Notes under the pieces: model-generated
The model's input: only the letters and a program-made list of their open reading frames with translations
What the model was told of the DNA's origin: nothing
Database searches by the model: none
Shown: positions 1 to 8,817 of the stretch, in pieces
Numbering within the stretch: position 1 is the first letter of the stretch
Layout: each line of letters begins with the position of its first letter
Assembly: GCA_003513765.1 (NCBI GenBank)
Contig: DONT01000001.1
Coordinates: 207,392 to 271,391 of the forward strand
Reading direction: 5' to 3'
DNA length: 64,000 nucleotides
Source: Jeotgalicoccus sp.
GTDB taxonomy: Bacteria > Bacillota > Bacilli > Staphylococcales > Salinicoccaceae
Position numbers and translations under genes: made by a program

Positions 1-189
1 GAAACGCGCTCATATCAGAGATAACGACTTACCTCACCAATGAAACGCGCTCATATCAGAGATAGCGGCTTATCTCACCAATGAAACGACTTCATATCAG
101 AGATAACGAATTATCTCACCAATGAAACGCGCTCATATCAGAGATAGCGGCTTATCTCACCAATGAAACGACTTCATATCAGAGATAGA
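1..189. repeat. 41-bp tandem repeat array A (cut by left edge)
   Basis: Units begin at 1, 42, 83, 124 and 165, an exact 41-bp period, with the last unit partial. Each unit starts GAAACG and contains an inverted repeat such as GAGATAA-CGAA-TTATCTC. Units 2 and 4 are the same and units 3 and 5 match over their shared part, so the array seems to have grown as 82-bp dimers. It lies just beyond the cvfB terminator and probably continues left of the window. It is non-coding and its function is unknown. Confidence 0.95.
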
Positions 190-201
190 CCATAAAAAGC
201 A

Positions 202-230
202 CAAAAAAACGGAATCCCTCGAGGGATTCC
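202..230 (-). terminator. Intrinsic terminator of cvfB
   Basis: Perfect stem GGAATCCCT/AGGGATTCC at 211-230, followed on the minus strand by a T tract (A run at 204-210 on the plus strand). It sits 22 bases past the cvfB stop codon and separates that gene from array A. Confidence 0.9.
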
Positions 231-252
231 GCCTTCATATTATAAGATAAAC

Positions 253-1125
253 CTATTTCTTCAAGTGTGTTGCACCGTTGACAAACTCAATCTTGCCTTC
301 TTTAAGAAGTCCGCCTAAAGCGCGTTTGAACTGGCCTTTTGATAAGTTGAATGTGGCTTTGATGTCTTCCGGTGAGCTCTTGTCTGTGAATTCCATCATA
401 TCGCCGTTCATCTGCATGTATTCAACGATGCGTTCGCCGTCTGTGCCTAAACGTTTGTATGCTTTTTCAAGGAATGATGCGTTAACTTCTCCTTTGTCGT
501 TGATGCCGATAACGCGGAAGTTTACTTCCTGGCCGAGGCGCGGTTCCTGCTCACGTTCAGTTTCGTGGACGAATACTTTATAACCTTCTTCGGATAAAAT
601 AAATGTACCGACGCGTAACAGACGGTATGGACGGCCTTTCAGCCATTTGTTGCCAAGTGTTTCATAGTCTTCTTTTTGCAGCGGCTGGAATTTCTCGTCT
701 ACTTCTGTTTCGTTGATTAAGCGTCCGAACATCTGATCATCTGCTTCAACACGAATGGTTGCGTACACCATATCGCCTACTTGCGGCCATACTTCTTTCA
801 TACGCGGCAAGTCAATCCAAGGAATTAAAATTTCGCGCGGAGAGCCGATTTCGAGGTAGGCGCCGTCACGGTTTACTTCGCTGACTTTAGCATAGCCGAA
901 CTTATTAGCAGTGATGCTCGGAATTTTCGGTGTTGCGAACAGTTCACCTGAGCGGTTTGGATATATAAAGACGAGTATTTCTTCATCGATGTCGTATTCT
1001 TTATCCCCTTCGATTTCTGAACCGTTCATGCGGATAATCTTTTCATCTTCTGTTGTTAGATGATACGTCGATCCTTCTTTTTTAATTACTTTTAAAAATT
1101 GTGTAGTACCTGAAAGTTTTGTCAT
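253..1125 (-). CDS. cvfB: S1 RNA-binding protein CvfB
   Basis: The 290-residue protein matches the staphylococcal conserved virulence factor B family in length and layout: tandem S1-type RNA-binding domains over roughly residues 1-220, then a C-terminal winged helix (about 225-285). The family binds RNA and in S. aureus affects expression of virulence genes; a biochemical role in this organism is inference. No signal peptide or membrane segment is seen, so it should be cytoplasmic. The ATG at 1125 is preceded by a good GAGGAG ribosome site. It is divergent from the ABC-F gene, with a 24-bp palindrome between them, and has its own terminator, so it is probably monocistronic. Confidence 0.9.
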   Translation of the reverse strand: MTKLSGTTQFLKVIKKEGSTYHLTTEDEKIIRMNGSEIEGDKEYDIDEEILVFIYPNRSGELFATPKIPSITANKFGYAKVSEVNRDGAYLEIGSPREILIPWIDLPRMKEVWPQVGDMVYATIRVEADDQMFGRLINETEVDEKFQPLQKEDYETLGNKWLKGRPYRLLRVGTFILSEEGYKVFVHETEREQEPRLGQEVNFRVIGINDKGEVNASFLEKAYKRLGTDGERIVEYMQMNGDMMEFTDKSSPEDIKATFNLSKGQFKRALGGLLKEGKIEFVNGATHLKK

Positions 1126-1237
1126 ATAGACTCCTCATTTAAATTGTTTCTATTGTGTATTATTAGTTTATCAGTTAATGTTTAATATTGCGGTTTTTTA
1201 ATAGTAAGCATACGGCTGAACATACTGGTGTATTTAA

Positions 1238-1261
1238 ATAATACCATATTTATGGTATTAT
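1238..1261. promoter_or_regulatory. 24-bp perfect palindrome between divergent genes
   Basis: Two 11-base arms, ATAATACCATA and TATGGTATTAT, are perfect inverted repeats separated by TT. The element lies in the divergent gap between cvfB and the ABC-F gene, about 50 bases before the ABC-F start. No T tract follows on either side, so an operator is more likely than a terminator. The regulator is unknown. Confidence 0.6.
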
Positions 1262-1312
1262 CGCTTATGAATGTAAACTAAAAATGATTGTTTTATATAA
1301 AGGAGAATGCAC

Positions 1313-2914
1313 ATGCTGCAAGTAAGCGAAGTGAGTCTGAGATTTGGAGACAGAAAATTATTTGAAGATGTAAATATTAAATTCACACCGGGGAACTGTT
1401 ACGGTTTAATCGGTGCGAACGGTGCCGGGAAATCGACTTTCCTTAAAGTACTGACAGGTGAAGTTGACTCGGAAGGACATGTTATTTTAGGTGCGGACGA
1501 GCGTATGGCATTTCTTCGTCAGGATCACTTCGGCTATGAAGATACACGCGTCTTAGACGTTGTCATGATGGGCCACGAAAAATTATGGTCTATTATGAAG
1601 GAGAAAAATGAAATTTACATGAAGCCGGACTTTTCGGATGAAGATGGCATCAGAGCAGCTGAACTCGAAGGCGAATACGGCGAAATGGGCGGCTGGACTG
1701 CTGAAAGTGACGCAGAAACACTCCTTCACGGCCTGGGTGTAACACACGACTTAGTTGATAAAACGATGGGTGAAATCGATAACACGGCAAAAGTTAAAGT
1801 GCTTCTTGCACAGAGCCTGTTCGGTAACCCTGACGTTCTTCTCTTAGATGAGCCTACAAACGGACTGGATATCGAAGCAGTTCAATGGCTTGAAGAATTC
1901 CTGATTAACTTTGAAAACACTGTTATCGTAGTATCTCACGACAGACACTTCCTGAACAACGTATGTACGCATATCGCTGACTTAGACTTCGGCAAAATCC
2001 AGATATATGTAGGAAACTACGACTTCTGGTACCAGTCAAGTCAGATGGCATTACAAATGTCTCAGGATCAAAACAAGAAAAAAGAAGAAAAAATTAAAGA
2101 GCTTAAAGACTTCGTTGCACGATTCAGCGCCAACGCTTCGAAATCAAAACAGGCAACGAGCCGTAAAAAAATGCTCGAGAAGATTGAGCTGGATGATATC
2201 AGACCTTCTTCACGCCGCTATCCTTTCGTCGGCTTCACTGCTGAAAGAGAAATCGGCAACGAACTTTTAACAGTCAGAGATCTTACTCATGCTATTAACG
2301 GGGAAACAGTGCTTGATAACTTAACGTTCACACTGTCACCGAACGACAAAATTATTTTAACAGGCGGTTCTGAACTGCAGCGCACTACCCTCTTACGTAT
2401 TCTTGCAGGAGAAATTACTCCAGATGCCGGTACAGTAACATGGGGTGTCACAACTTCACAGAGCTACTTCCCGAAAGATAACTCGGAGTTCTTTGAAGGC
2501 GTTGACTTAAGTCTTGTTGAATGGCTGCGTCAGTACGCTCCGCCTGAAGAACAGACTGAAACATTCCTCCGCGGTTTTCTGGGAAGAATGCTGTTCAGCG
2601 GTGAAGAAGCGAAGAAAAAAGCAAGTGTCTTATCCGGTGGAGAAAAAGTCCGCGCGATGCTTAGTAAAATGATGCTGTCGCAGTCGAACGTTCTTTTAAT
2701 GGATGAGCCGACTAACCACCTTGACTTAGAAAGTATTACTGCAGTCAACGACGGTCTGAAAAAATTCAAAGGGTCAATTATCTTCACTTCACATGACCTT
2801 GAGTTCATTAATACAATTTCAAATGTCGTGCTTGATATAAGCGATAACAAGGCACTTGTTAAGGAAATCGGCTACGAAGATTACCTGATTGAAAAAGGTG
2901 TTATAAAGAAATAG
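1313..2914 (+). CDS. ABC-F family ATPase (YkpA/YbiT-like), one ATP site degenerate
   Basis: A 533-residue soluble protein with two ABC ATPase domains and no membrane segments, as in the translation-associated ABC-F family. The ATG at 1313 is preferred over 1307 because AGGAG at 1301-1305 is 7 bases from it but only 1 from the other. Domain 1 has Walker A GANGAGKST (about residue 34) and Walker B VLLLDEPTNGLD, but no LSGG signature (GEIDNTAKVKV instead). Domain 2 has LSGGEKVRA and VLLMDEPTNHLD, but its Walker A is GGSELQRTT, lacking the invariant Gly-Lys. The interdomain linker is charged (about 245-285). Members act on ribosomes or in antibiotic tolerance; the exact role here is unknown. Confidence 0.88.
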   Translation: MLQVSEVSLRFGDRKLFEDVNIKFTPGNCYGLIGANGAGKSTFLKVLTGEVDSEGHVILGADERMAFLRQDHFGYEDTRVLDVVMMGHEKLWSIMKEKNEIYMKPDFSDEDGIRAAELEGEYGEMGGWTAESDAETLLHGLGVTHDLVDKTMGEIDNTAKVKVLLAQSLFGNPDVLLLDEPTNGLDIEAVQWLEEFLINFENTVIVVSHDRHFLNNVCTHIADLDFGKIQIYVGNYDFWYQSSQMALQMSQDQNKKKEEKIKELKDFVARFSANASKSKQATSRKKMLEKIELDDIRPSSRRYPFVGFTAEREIGNELLTVRDLTHAINGETVLDNLTFTLSPNDKIILTGGSELQRTTLLRILAGEITPDAGTVTWGVTTSQSYFPKDNSEFFEGVDLSLVEWLRQYAPPEEQTETFLRGFLGRMLFSGEEAKKKASVLSGGEKVRAMLSKMMLSQSNVLLMDEPTNHLDLESITAVNDGLKKFKGSIIFTSHDLEFINTISNVVLDISDNKALVKEIGYEDYLIEKGVIKK

Positions 2915-2924
2915 GAATTATCTG

Positions 2925-2953
2925 TTTACTTTGAATACTTTGTTATGTATAAT
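2925..2953 (+). promoter_or_regulatory. Promoter of the lysine operon
   Basis: TTTACT (2925-2930) and a perfect TATAAT (2948-2953) are separated by 17 bases. They lie just upstream of the lysine riboswitch, so transcription should start near 2960. The -35 box matches the housekeeping consensus at four of six bases. Confidence 0.7.
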
Positions 2954-2977
2954 GACAATCAACATCAAAAACTGAAT

Positions 2978-3152
2978 AGAACGGATGAGGCGCATCAATC
3001 AAGAGTACTCATATACTTAACTTCTGCAAAAGTGTATATGACGAAAGGGTGAGATGCCGAAATAGTTAACGTGCAGCCGTTAACTGTTGGATCCAGTGGT
3101 TAAGAGCTATGGATTTGTCATTATTTGCTAAGAATAATGGAGGGCATCGCTT
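2978..3152 (+). promoter_or_regulatory. Lysine riboswitch (L-box) aptamer
   Basis: The conserved L-box blocks are in order: GATGAGGCGC (5' side of P1), AAGAGTA, the GAAAGGGTGAGATGCCGAA core, and the 3' P1 side GGAGGGCATC, with P1 pairing GATG/CATC. A strong terminator hairpin follows at once and asd starts 90 bases later. By family knowledge, lysine binding favours the terminator and shuts off the downstream diaminopimelate/lysine genes. Boundaries are approximate. Confidence 0.93.
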
Positions 3153-3165
3153 GTATATAAATTTA

Positions 3166-3197
3166 AAACAAGTCCGGTACCCGGGCTTGTTTTTTTA
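3166..3197 (+). terminator. Riboswitch expression-platform terminator
   Basis: Stem AAACAAGTCCGG/CCGGGCTTGTTT with loop TAC, then a run of T. It directly follows the L-box and precedes asd, so it is the regulated attenuator of the lysine operon. Confidence 0.92.
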
Positions 3198-3241
3198 TTT
3201 ATAAATTACTATTCAGATAAACTTCTAGGAGGCTGTATTTT

Positions 3242-4219
3242 ATGAAACTCGCAATTGTCGGTGCAACAGGTGTCGTCGGTACAAAAATGCTCGAAATGGT
3301 TGAACAGTATAAAATTCCCTATAACGAACTGGTGCTCTTCTCTTCCAAACGCTCAAGCGGCACGGAACTTAAAGTGAACGGTGAAACATTTACAGTTCAG
3401 GAATTAACTGAAGACAAAGCGAAAGACGGTTTTGATTATGTAATTATGAGTGCCGGCGGTTCAACGAGTGAAAAGTTCGCCCCGCTGTTTGAAGCGGCAG
3501 GTTCAATCGTTATCGACAATTCAAGTTTTTGGAGAATGCATGAAGATATCGATTTAATCGTTCCGGAAATTAATACACCATCATTAAACCGTAAAATTAT
3601 CGCGAACCCGAACTGTTCAACAATCCAGTCGGTCATCGCCTTAAAACCCCTATACGATAAATTCGGCGTAAAACGCGTCCACTACGCAACGTATCAGTCA
3701 GTATCAGGTTCCGGCGCAGGCGGCATCAGAGATCTTGAAGAAGGTGCAAAAGGCGCTGAGCCAACGACTTATCCGAAGCCGATCTACAATAACGTTATTC
3801 CGCATATCGATGTATTTTTAGAAGACGGCTATACAAAAGAAGAAGTCAAAATGATCGATGAGACGAAGAAAATACTGGGTGATGATAATCTCCAGGTGAC
3901 TGCAACATGTGTCAGAGTGCCTGTGATTTCAAGTCACAGCGTGCAGATTAACGTGACATTGGATAAAGAAGCAACAGAAGATGAAGTGCGCGATGCATTC
4001 AGAAATATTCCGCATATCGTCTTAATGGATAATCCGGCAGAAGGTGTTTATCCTACTCCGTTTGAAGCGACAGATGAAAACGAAATATACGTCGGCCGTA
4101 TCCGCAAAGACCCGACGCTGGAAAATACTTTCCACGTATGGTGTGTCGGCGATAATATTCTAAAAGGTGCAGCACAGAATACAGTACAGATTTTGAAATC
4201 ATTAATAGATAACAAATAA
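3242..4219 (+). CDS. asd: Aspartate-semialdehyde dehydrogenase
   Basis: 325 residues, the normal family length. It makes L-aspartate 4-semialdehyde from aspartyl phosphate using NADPH, the branch point to lysine/diaminopimelate and threonine/methionine. The N-terminal Rossmann motif GATGVVG is at residues 7-13 and the catalytic cysteine in NPNCSTIQ is Cys125. The ribosome site AGGAGG lies about 10 bases before the ATG. It is the first gene after the riboswitch. In S. aureus an aspartokinase gene comes first; here it is missing, so the substrate must come from an enzyme encoded elsewhere. Confidence 0.96.
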   Translation: MKLAIVGATGVVGTKMLEMVEQYKIPYNELVLFSSKRSSGTELKVNGETFTVQELTEDKAKDGFDYVIMSAGGSTSEKFAPLFEAAGSIVIDNSSFWRMHEDIDLIVPEINTPSLNRKIIANPNCSTIQSVIALKPLYDKFGVKRVHYATYQSVSGSGAGGIRDLEEGAKGAEPTTYPKPIYNNVIPHIDVFLEDGYTKEEVKMIDETKKILGDDNLQVTATCVRVPVISSHSVQINVTLDKEATEDEVRDAFRNIPHIVLMDNPAEGVYPTPFEATDENEIYVGRIRKDPTLENTFHVWCVGDNILKGAAQNTVQILKSLIDNK

Positions 4220-4247
4220 GCGATTATAAATAAGGAGAGCGATAGAC

Positions 4248-5135
4248 ATGAGTCCGATTTTTGAAGGTATCGGCGTGGCAATGACCACCCCGTTTAGAAA
4301 TAATCAGGTAGACTATGATGCTTTTCAAAGCCATATTGAGTATTTAATTGACAACAATGTTCAAAGTTTAATTATTAACGGCACGACAGGTGAATCCCCT
4401 ACTTTATCGTCGGAAGAAATTAAAGAACTTTTACGTGTCGGTGTTGAAACTGCTAAAGGCCGTGTACCGGTTATTGCAGGTACAGGCACGAACTCAACTC
4501 AGAAATCGATTGAATTATCAATGTTTGCAGAAGAAACAGGTGCTGACGGGGTGATGCTGATTACGCCATACTACAACAAGAGTAACCAGCGCGGTTTAAT
4601 CGCTCACTTTACAGCCATTGCCGACAGTATTAATATTCCGGTTATTTTATACAACGTTCCGGCGCGCACAGGTATGTCAATTGATCCTGAAACAGTGTTA
4701 GAATTAAGTCAGCACAAAAATATCGTTGCACTGAAAGATGCAGTGGGCGATTTAAACTATACAATCAATGTTTTAAACCTTGTTGATTCTGAATTTTCGC
4801 TATACAGCGGCAATGATGACAATATTTGCGACTTTACTGCACTTGGCGGCAAAGGCTTAATTTCAGTCGTCGGCAATGTGATTCCTGGTGAAATGCAGGA
4901 AGTATACGAACGTCTTAAAGAAGGCGATTTATCAGCAAGAAAGCGTTTCGCATCACTCATGCCGGTAATTAACGCAGTACAGATCGATGTAAATCCGATT
5001 CCGGTTAAAGCCTTAACAGCTGAACTGGGCTTTGGTGATTATGAGCTGCGCTTACCTTTACTGCCTCTTGAAGAAGATGCAAGACAAGCGATTGTCGATG
5101 CATTTAACGAATTCAGAAAAGGTGTAAGAGTATGA
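4248..5135 (+). CDS. dapA: 4-hydroxy-tetrahydrodipicolinate synthase
   Basis: 295 residues, a typical TIM-barrel member of the DapA/N-acetylneuraminate lyase family. It condenses pyruvate with aspartate semialdehyde, the committed step to diaminopimelate and lysine. The Schiff-base lysine lies in VALKDAVGD (Lys163), the substrate loop is NGTTGES, and the catalytic tyrosine is in LYNVPARTG. The AAGGAGAG ribosome site fits the ATG at 4248. It overlaps dapB by four bases, so the two are likely translationally coupled within the lysine-riboswitch operon. Confidence 0.97.
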   Translation: MSPIFEGIGVAMTTPFRNNQVDYDAFQSHIEYLIDNNVQSLIINGTTGESPTLSSEEIKELLRVGVETAKGRVPVIAGTGTNSTQKSIELSMFAEETGADGVMLITPYYNKSNQRGLIAHFTAIADSINIPVILYNVPARTGMSIDPETVLELSQHKNIVALKDAVGDLNYTINVLNLVDSEFSLYSGNDDNICDFTALGGKGLISVVGNVIPGEMQEVYERLKEGDLSARKRFASLMPVINAVQIDVNPIPVKALTAELGFGDYELRLPLLPLEEDARQAIVDAFNEFRKGVRV

Positions 5136-5845
5136 GAATACTCTTAATCGGCTACGGCACGATGAATAAAATCGTTGCCCGTCTCGCAAGTGAAGCCGGA
5201 CATGAAATTGCGGGAGTGATTTCATCCGGAGAAACTGACTATCCTGTATTTACAAATATCGATGAGGCGAATGCGGATGTGGCGATTGATTTCTCTAATC
5301 CCGGGCGCATTCAGCCATTGATAGAAAAAAACTTCAAGACTCCCCTCGTTGTCGCAACGACAGGGAAAAAAGAAGAAATTGTCGCAGCCTTAAAAGAACG
5401 TGCTGCAGAAGCACCGGTATTTTTCAGTGCGAATATGAGTTACGGTGTGCACGTCTTAAACAAGCTGCTTCGTGAGGCCTTGATACAGCTTGGTGATTAT
5501 GATCTGGAGCTGGTTGAGCGCCATCACAATAAGAAAGTTGACGCACCGAGCGGTACGCTCGTTAAACTCCTCGACACGGCACTTGAAGAGCGCGCGGGAA
5601 GCTACCCGGTCTACGACCGGTCATCGGCCAGCAATCCGCGTTCAAAAGATGAAATCGGCGTCAGCGCAATACGCGGCGGCACGATTGTCGGCGAGCACGA
5701 GGCAATTTTTGCCGGGCTCGATGAAGTCATTGAATTGAAACATATTGCACAGTCGAAAGATATATTCGCCAACAGTGCAATTAAAGCTGCAGAAAGTCTG
5801 GTAAACAAAGAAAACGGATTTTACGACTATAACAACATATTCTAA
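5132..5845 (+). CDS. dapB: 4-hydroxy-tetrahydrodipicolinate reductase
   Basis: 237 residues, with an N-terminal NAD(P)-binding motif (GYGTMN) and the family signature RHHNKKVDAPSGT, which carries the catalytic His and Lys. It reduces the DapA product to tetrahydrodipicolinate. The ATG overlaps the dapA stop as ATGA, and dapD follows after 14 bases. It is slightly short of the Gram-negative enzymes (about 270), as usual in staphylococci. Confidence 0.96.
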   Translation: MRILLIGYGTMNKIVARLASEAGHEIAGVISSGETDYPVFTNIDEANADVAIDFSNPGRIQPLIEKNFKTPLVVATTGKKEEIVAALKERAAEAPVFFSANMSYGVHVLNKLLREALIQLGDYDLELVERHHNKKVDAPSGTLVKLLDTALEERAGSYPVYDRSSASNPRSKDEIGVSAIRGGTIVGEHEAIFAGLDEVIELKHIAQSKDIFANSAIKAAESLVNKENGFYDYNNIF

Positions 5846-5859
5846 GGAGTTTTTACACA

Positions 5860-6576
5860 ATGGAAAAATTTACGGCAGAAGAGATTATTCAGTACATTTC
5901 AAACGCGGAGAAAGAAACACCGCTTAAAATTTATATCAACGGCAACTTTGAAGGTGTCGAGTTCGACGAGTCATTTAAAGTATTCGGAACAGCGGACTCT
6001 AAAACGGTCTTCGCAGATGCACGTGACTGGCAGAAGTTTTATCCTTCTATAGAAGCTAAAGTAACAGATATCGTTATTGAACAGGATCGCCGCAACTCGG
6101 CAATTCCTTTAATGGATTTAACAAATACAAAAGCGCGTATCGAACCTGGTGCATTCATTCGTGAGCACGCAGTCATCGGTGACGGCGCGGTTGTAATGAT
6201 GGGCGCAACTATTAATATTGGTGCAATTGTCGGCGAAGGCACGATGATCGATATGAACGCAGTTTTAGGCGGCCGTGCAACGACTGGTAAAAACGTCCAC
6301 GTTGGGGCTGGTGCAGTACTTGCCGGTGTGATTGAACCGCCAAGTGCCTCCCCTGTCGTTATCGAAGACGATGTATTAATCGGTGCCAACGCTGTTATTT
6401 TAGAAGGTGTGACTGTCGGTAAAGGTGCAATCGTTGCAGCTGGTGCAATTGTAACTGAAGATGTTCCTGCCGGAACTGTCGTCGGCGGTACGCCGGCACG
6501 TGTGATTAAACAGGCAAGCGAAGTTACAGGTTCTAAAAAAGAAATCGTGCAGGCGCTTAGAAAGCTGAATGACTAA
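5860..6576 (+). CDS. dapD: Tetrahydrodipicolinate N-acetyltransferase
   Basis: 238 residues, matching the DapH/DapD N-acetyltransferase of Firmicutes. The C-terminal half consists of left-handed beta-helix hexapeptide repeats (about residues 90-215, e.g. IGDGAVVMMGATINIGAIV). It acetylates tetrahydrodipicolinate with acetyl-CoA, committing this organism to the acetylase branch of diaminopimelate synthesis. The AAGGAG ribosome site fits the ATG. The stop codon overlaps the next start as TAATG. Confidence 0.95.
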   Translation: MEKFTAEEIIQYISNAEKETPLKIYINGNFEGVEFDESFKVFGTADSKTVFADARDWQKFYPSIEAKVTDIVIEQDRRNSAIPLMDLTNTKARIEPGAFIREHAVIGDGAVVMMGATINIGAIVGEGTMIDMNAVLGGRATTGKNVHVGAGAVLAGVIEPPSASPVVIEDDVLIGANAVILEGVTVGKGAIVAAGAIVTEDVPAGTVVGGTPARVIKQASEVTGSKKEIVQALRKLND

Positions 6577-7727
6577 TGTCAGAGCGTTACGATGATGAGC
6601 TTAAGTTCGTTACCGAACACCGGAGATATCTGCATCAGCATCCGGAATTAAGTCTACAAGAATATAAAACAACTGACTACATTATTTCTGTGCTTGATGA
6701 AATTGGTATACCGTCCTGCCGGGTGCTGGATACGGGTGTCGTCGCTTACTTAGAAGGTAACAGCCGGACGACACTCGGTTTCCGTGCCGATATAGACGCA
6801 TTGCCAGTTCATGAACAGAATGATATTGAATATAAAAGCCGTGTGGATAATGTTATGCACGCGTGCGGACACGATGGGCATACCACTGCCCTTCTTTTAT
6901 TTGCACAGCGTGCGAAAGCTTTGGCGGATAACGGTGAGCTGAAACACAATTCGGTATTTATTTTCCAGCCGTCAGAAGAAGCAAATGCCGGTGCAAATTT
7001 AATGATTAATGCCTGGGATAACCGACCGGATTTCGCTGCGATTTTCGGTGTGCATTTAATGCCTGATGAAGATGAAGGACTCGTTCTATACAGAGACGAC
7101 GAACTGACAGCAAGTGCAACGGAATTTCATTTTACGGTAAAAGGTTCAAGCGCTCATGTGGCGCAAAAACATCAGGGTGTTTCTGCACTTGAAACAATTT
7201 TGAAAATTGCTGCTGAAGTCGGCAATATTCAGCAGTTCCATTTAGACGGTTTAAACCGCAATATTATTCATATGGGTCAGCTGAGTTCCGGTGAAGCTGT
7301 TAATACGGTGCCTCTGAACGCTGCACTCCGCGGAACAATCCGCACGTATGAAGCGTCGGATCTTGCGATAATTAAAGCTCAGCTGACTAAAATTAAAGAA
7401 GCTGCGGAATTATTATACGGAGCGTCAGTCGAACTGAATTATACTGAAGGTTATCCTGCAGTGAAGAATAATCCAGAGTTAAAAGAACTGGTTGAATCAT
7501 CAATTCAGGGCGCCGGATTACGCGGTATAGAAAAAGATAAACCGTATTTATTCGGCGAAGATTTCAGTTTCTATTCAAATATCGCAAAAACATATTTTGT
7601 CTTTGCAGGCGCAAGAAATTTACAAAAAGGCTATGCATCAAGCCTTCATACAGATACGTTTAACTTTGATGAGCGCGTGCTGCTTAAAGTGGCAGACTAC
7701 TATGAAGCGCTGTTAAATAACTACTAA
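6576..7727 (+). CDS. N-acetyldiaminopimelate deacetylase (M20 family)
   Basis: 383 residues of the M20/amidohydrolase family, annotated hipO in S. aureus. It removes the acetyl group from N-acetyl-LL-diaminopimelate. Metal-binding motifs are visible: ADIDALPV, HACGHDGHTTALL (about residues 90-102) and QPSEEANAGA. It overlaps dapD by one base, and the alr-like gene follows 19 bases later. The aminotransferase step between DapD and this enzyme has no gene here and must be encoded elsewhere, as in S. aureus. Confidence 0.93.
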   Translation: MSERYDDELKFVTEHRRYLHQHPELSLQEYKTTDYIISVLDEIGIPSCRVLDTGVVAYLEGNSRTTLGFRADIDALPVHEQNDIEYKSRVDNVMHACGHDGHTTALLLFAQRAKALADNGELKHNSVFIFQPSEEANAGANLMINAWDNRPDFAAIFGVHLMPDEDEGLVLYRDDELTASATEFHFTVKGSSAHVAQKHQGVSALETILKIAAEVGNIQQFHLDGLNRNIIHMGQLSSGEAVNTVPLNAALRGTIRTYEASDLAIIKAQLTKIKEAAELLYGASVELNYTEGYPAVKNNPELKELVESSIQGAGLRGIEKDKPYLFGEDFSFYSNIAKTYFVFAGARNLQKGYASSLHTDTFNFDERVLLKVADYYEALLNNY

Positions 7728-7746
7728 TGTCAGGGAGCGAATAGCA

Positions 7747-8817
7747 ATGGGTGGTACTTTTCAAATAGATGAAGCGCAGTTTATCGAACAGGCTCGCCGG
7801 TTTCAGCTGACGGAACGGACGATTGCGGTCGTTAAAAATAACGCCTACAACTACGGGCTGGAATTTGCGGTTAAAGCATTTGCGATTTCAGGAATCCGTG
7901 CGTTTGCAACGACTTCGGTGGACGACGCGGTTAAAATCAGACACATGTGCGGAGACAAAGTTGATATTATTTTAATGAATCCAACGACGGAATTTAAACG
8001 CGCGCGCATGTTTAATCTGCATATCACCCTGCCCTCCCCGGCTTATTATGATGCTTACAAACATGAACTTCATGATATACATATCCATATAGAGTATGCC
8101 GGCTTATTTAACCGTTCCGGGCTGTCTTCTATAGAGGAACTCGAGTACATTGTAGATGATATTAATGCGTCAGGCATTGAGCTTGATTTTACAGGACTAT
8201 GGACGCACTTCGGCTACTCCGATGAATTCGACGGCATTTATGAAACAGAGCGTCGGAACTGGCTGCAGTTTGTCGACGATGTGCTGAAGCTTGGTATTGA
8301 ACCATCATTTATACATGCGCAGAACAGCGCGAGTTATGTACGCGATGGTCTGTTGGATAAGCACTCACATGTACGTTTAGGCATCGGTTTGTACGGTTCG
8401 AAACCTTATGCAGATTTAGACGATAAAGACTTTGTGCAATCATCCACACTGTCAGCATCAATTATTCAGTTTAGAAGCTTAACAGCAGGCATGACACTCG
8501 GTTACGGTGCCGCCTTTAAATCGGACGAAGACTGTACTGTTGCCGTTGTTGATATCGGCTACGGTGACGGCGTGCTTCGTGCACGTGCCGGCTATGAATG
8601 TGAAATTGGCGGAAAAACTTATCCTATCGTTGCACTGATGATGAGCCATATGGTTGTGCTGGTCGATGATGATGTAAAGGCGCATATGCCCGTTTATCTG
8701 TATAACAGCAGACTCCGCATCGACAAATATACGAATCTCGGTGTCGGGGCTAACTCAGAACAGCTCGGTGCGTTAAACTATCAATCATTAGGGAGAGAAA
8801 TTATTTATGACGTTTAA
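7747..8817 (+). CDS. alr: Alanine racemase family protein (Alr2-like)
   Basis: 356 residues, a fold-type III PLP enzyme. The PLP lysine is in VVKNNAYNYG (Lys30), the second catalytic tyrosine is in LGYGAAF, and the C-terminal domain has VDIGYGDG. It corresponds in position to alr2 of the S. aureus lysine operon. The family interconverts L- and D-alanine; because it sits in a lysine operon, a role on another amino acid (for example diaminopimelate or lysine) is possible but unproven. GGGAGCGA precedes the ATG. It overlaps lysA by 11 bases. Confidence 0.88.
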   Translation: MGGTFQIDEAQFIEQARRFQLTERTIAVVKNNAYNYGLEFAVKAFAISGIRAFATTSVDDAVKIRHMCGDKVDIILMNPTTEFKRARMFNLHITLPSPAYYDAYKHELHDIHIHIEYAGLFNRSGLSSIEELEYIVDDINASGIELDFTGLWTHFGYSDEFDGIYETERRNWLQFVDDVLKLGIEPSFIHAQNSASYVRDGLLDKHSHVRLGIGLYGSKPYADLDDKDFVQSSTLSASIIQFRSLTAGMTLGYGAAFKSDEDCTVAVVDIGYGDGVLRARAGYECEIGGKTYPIVALMMSHMVVLVDDDVKAHMPVYLYNSRLRIDKYTNLGVGANSEQLGALNYQSLGREIIYDV

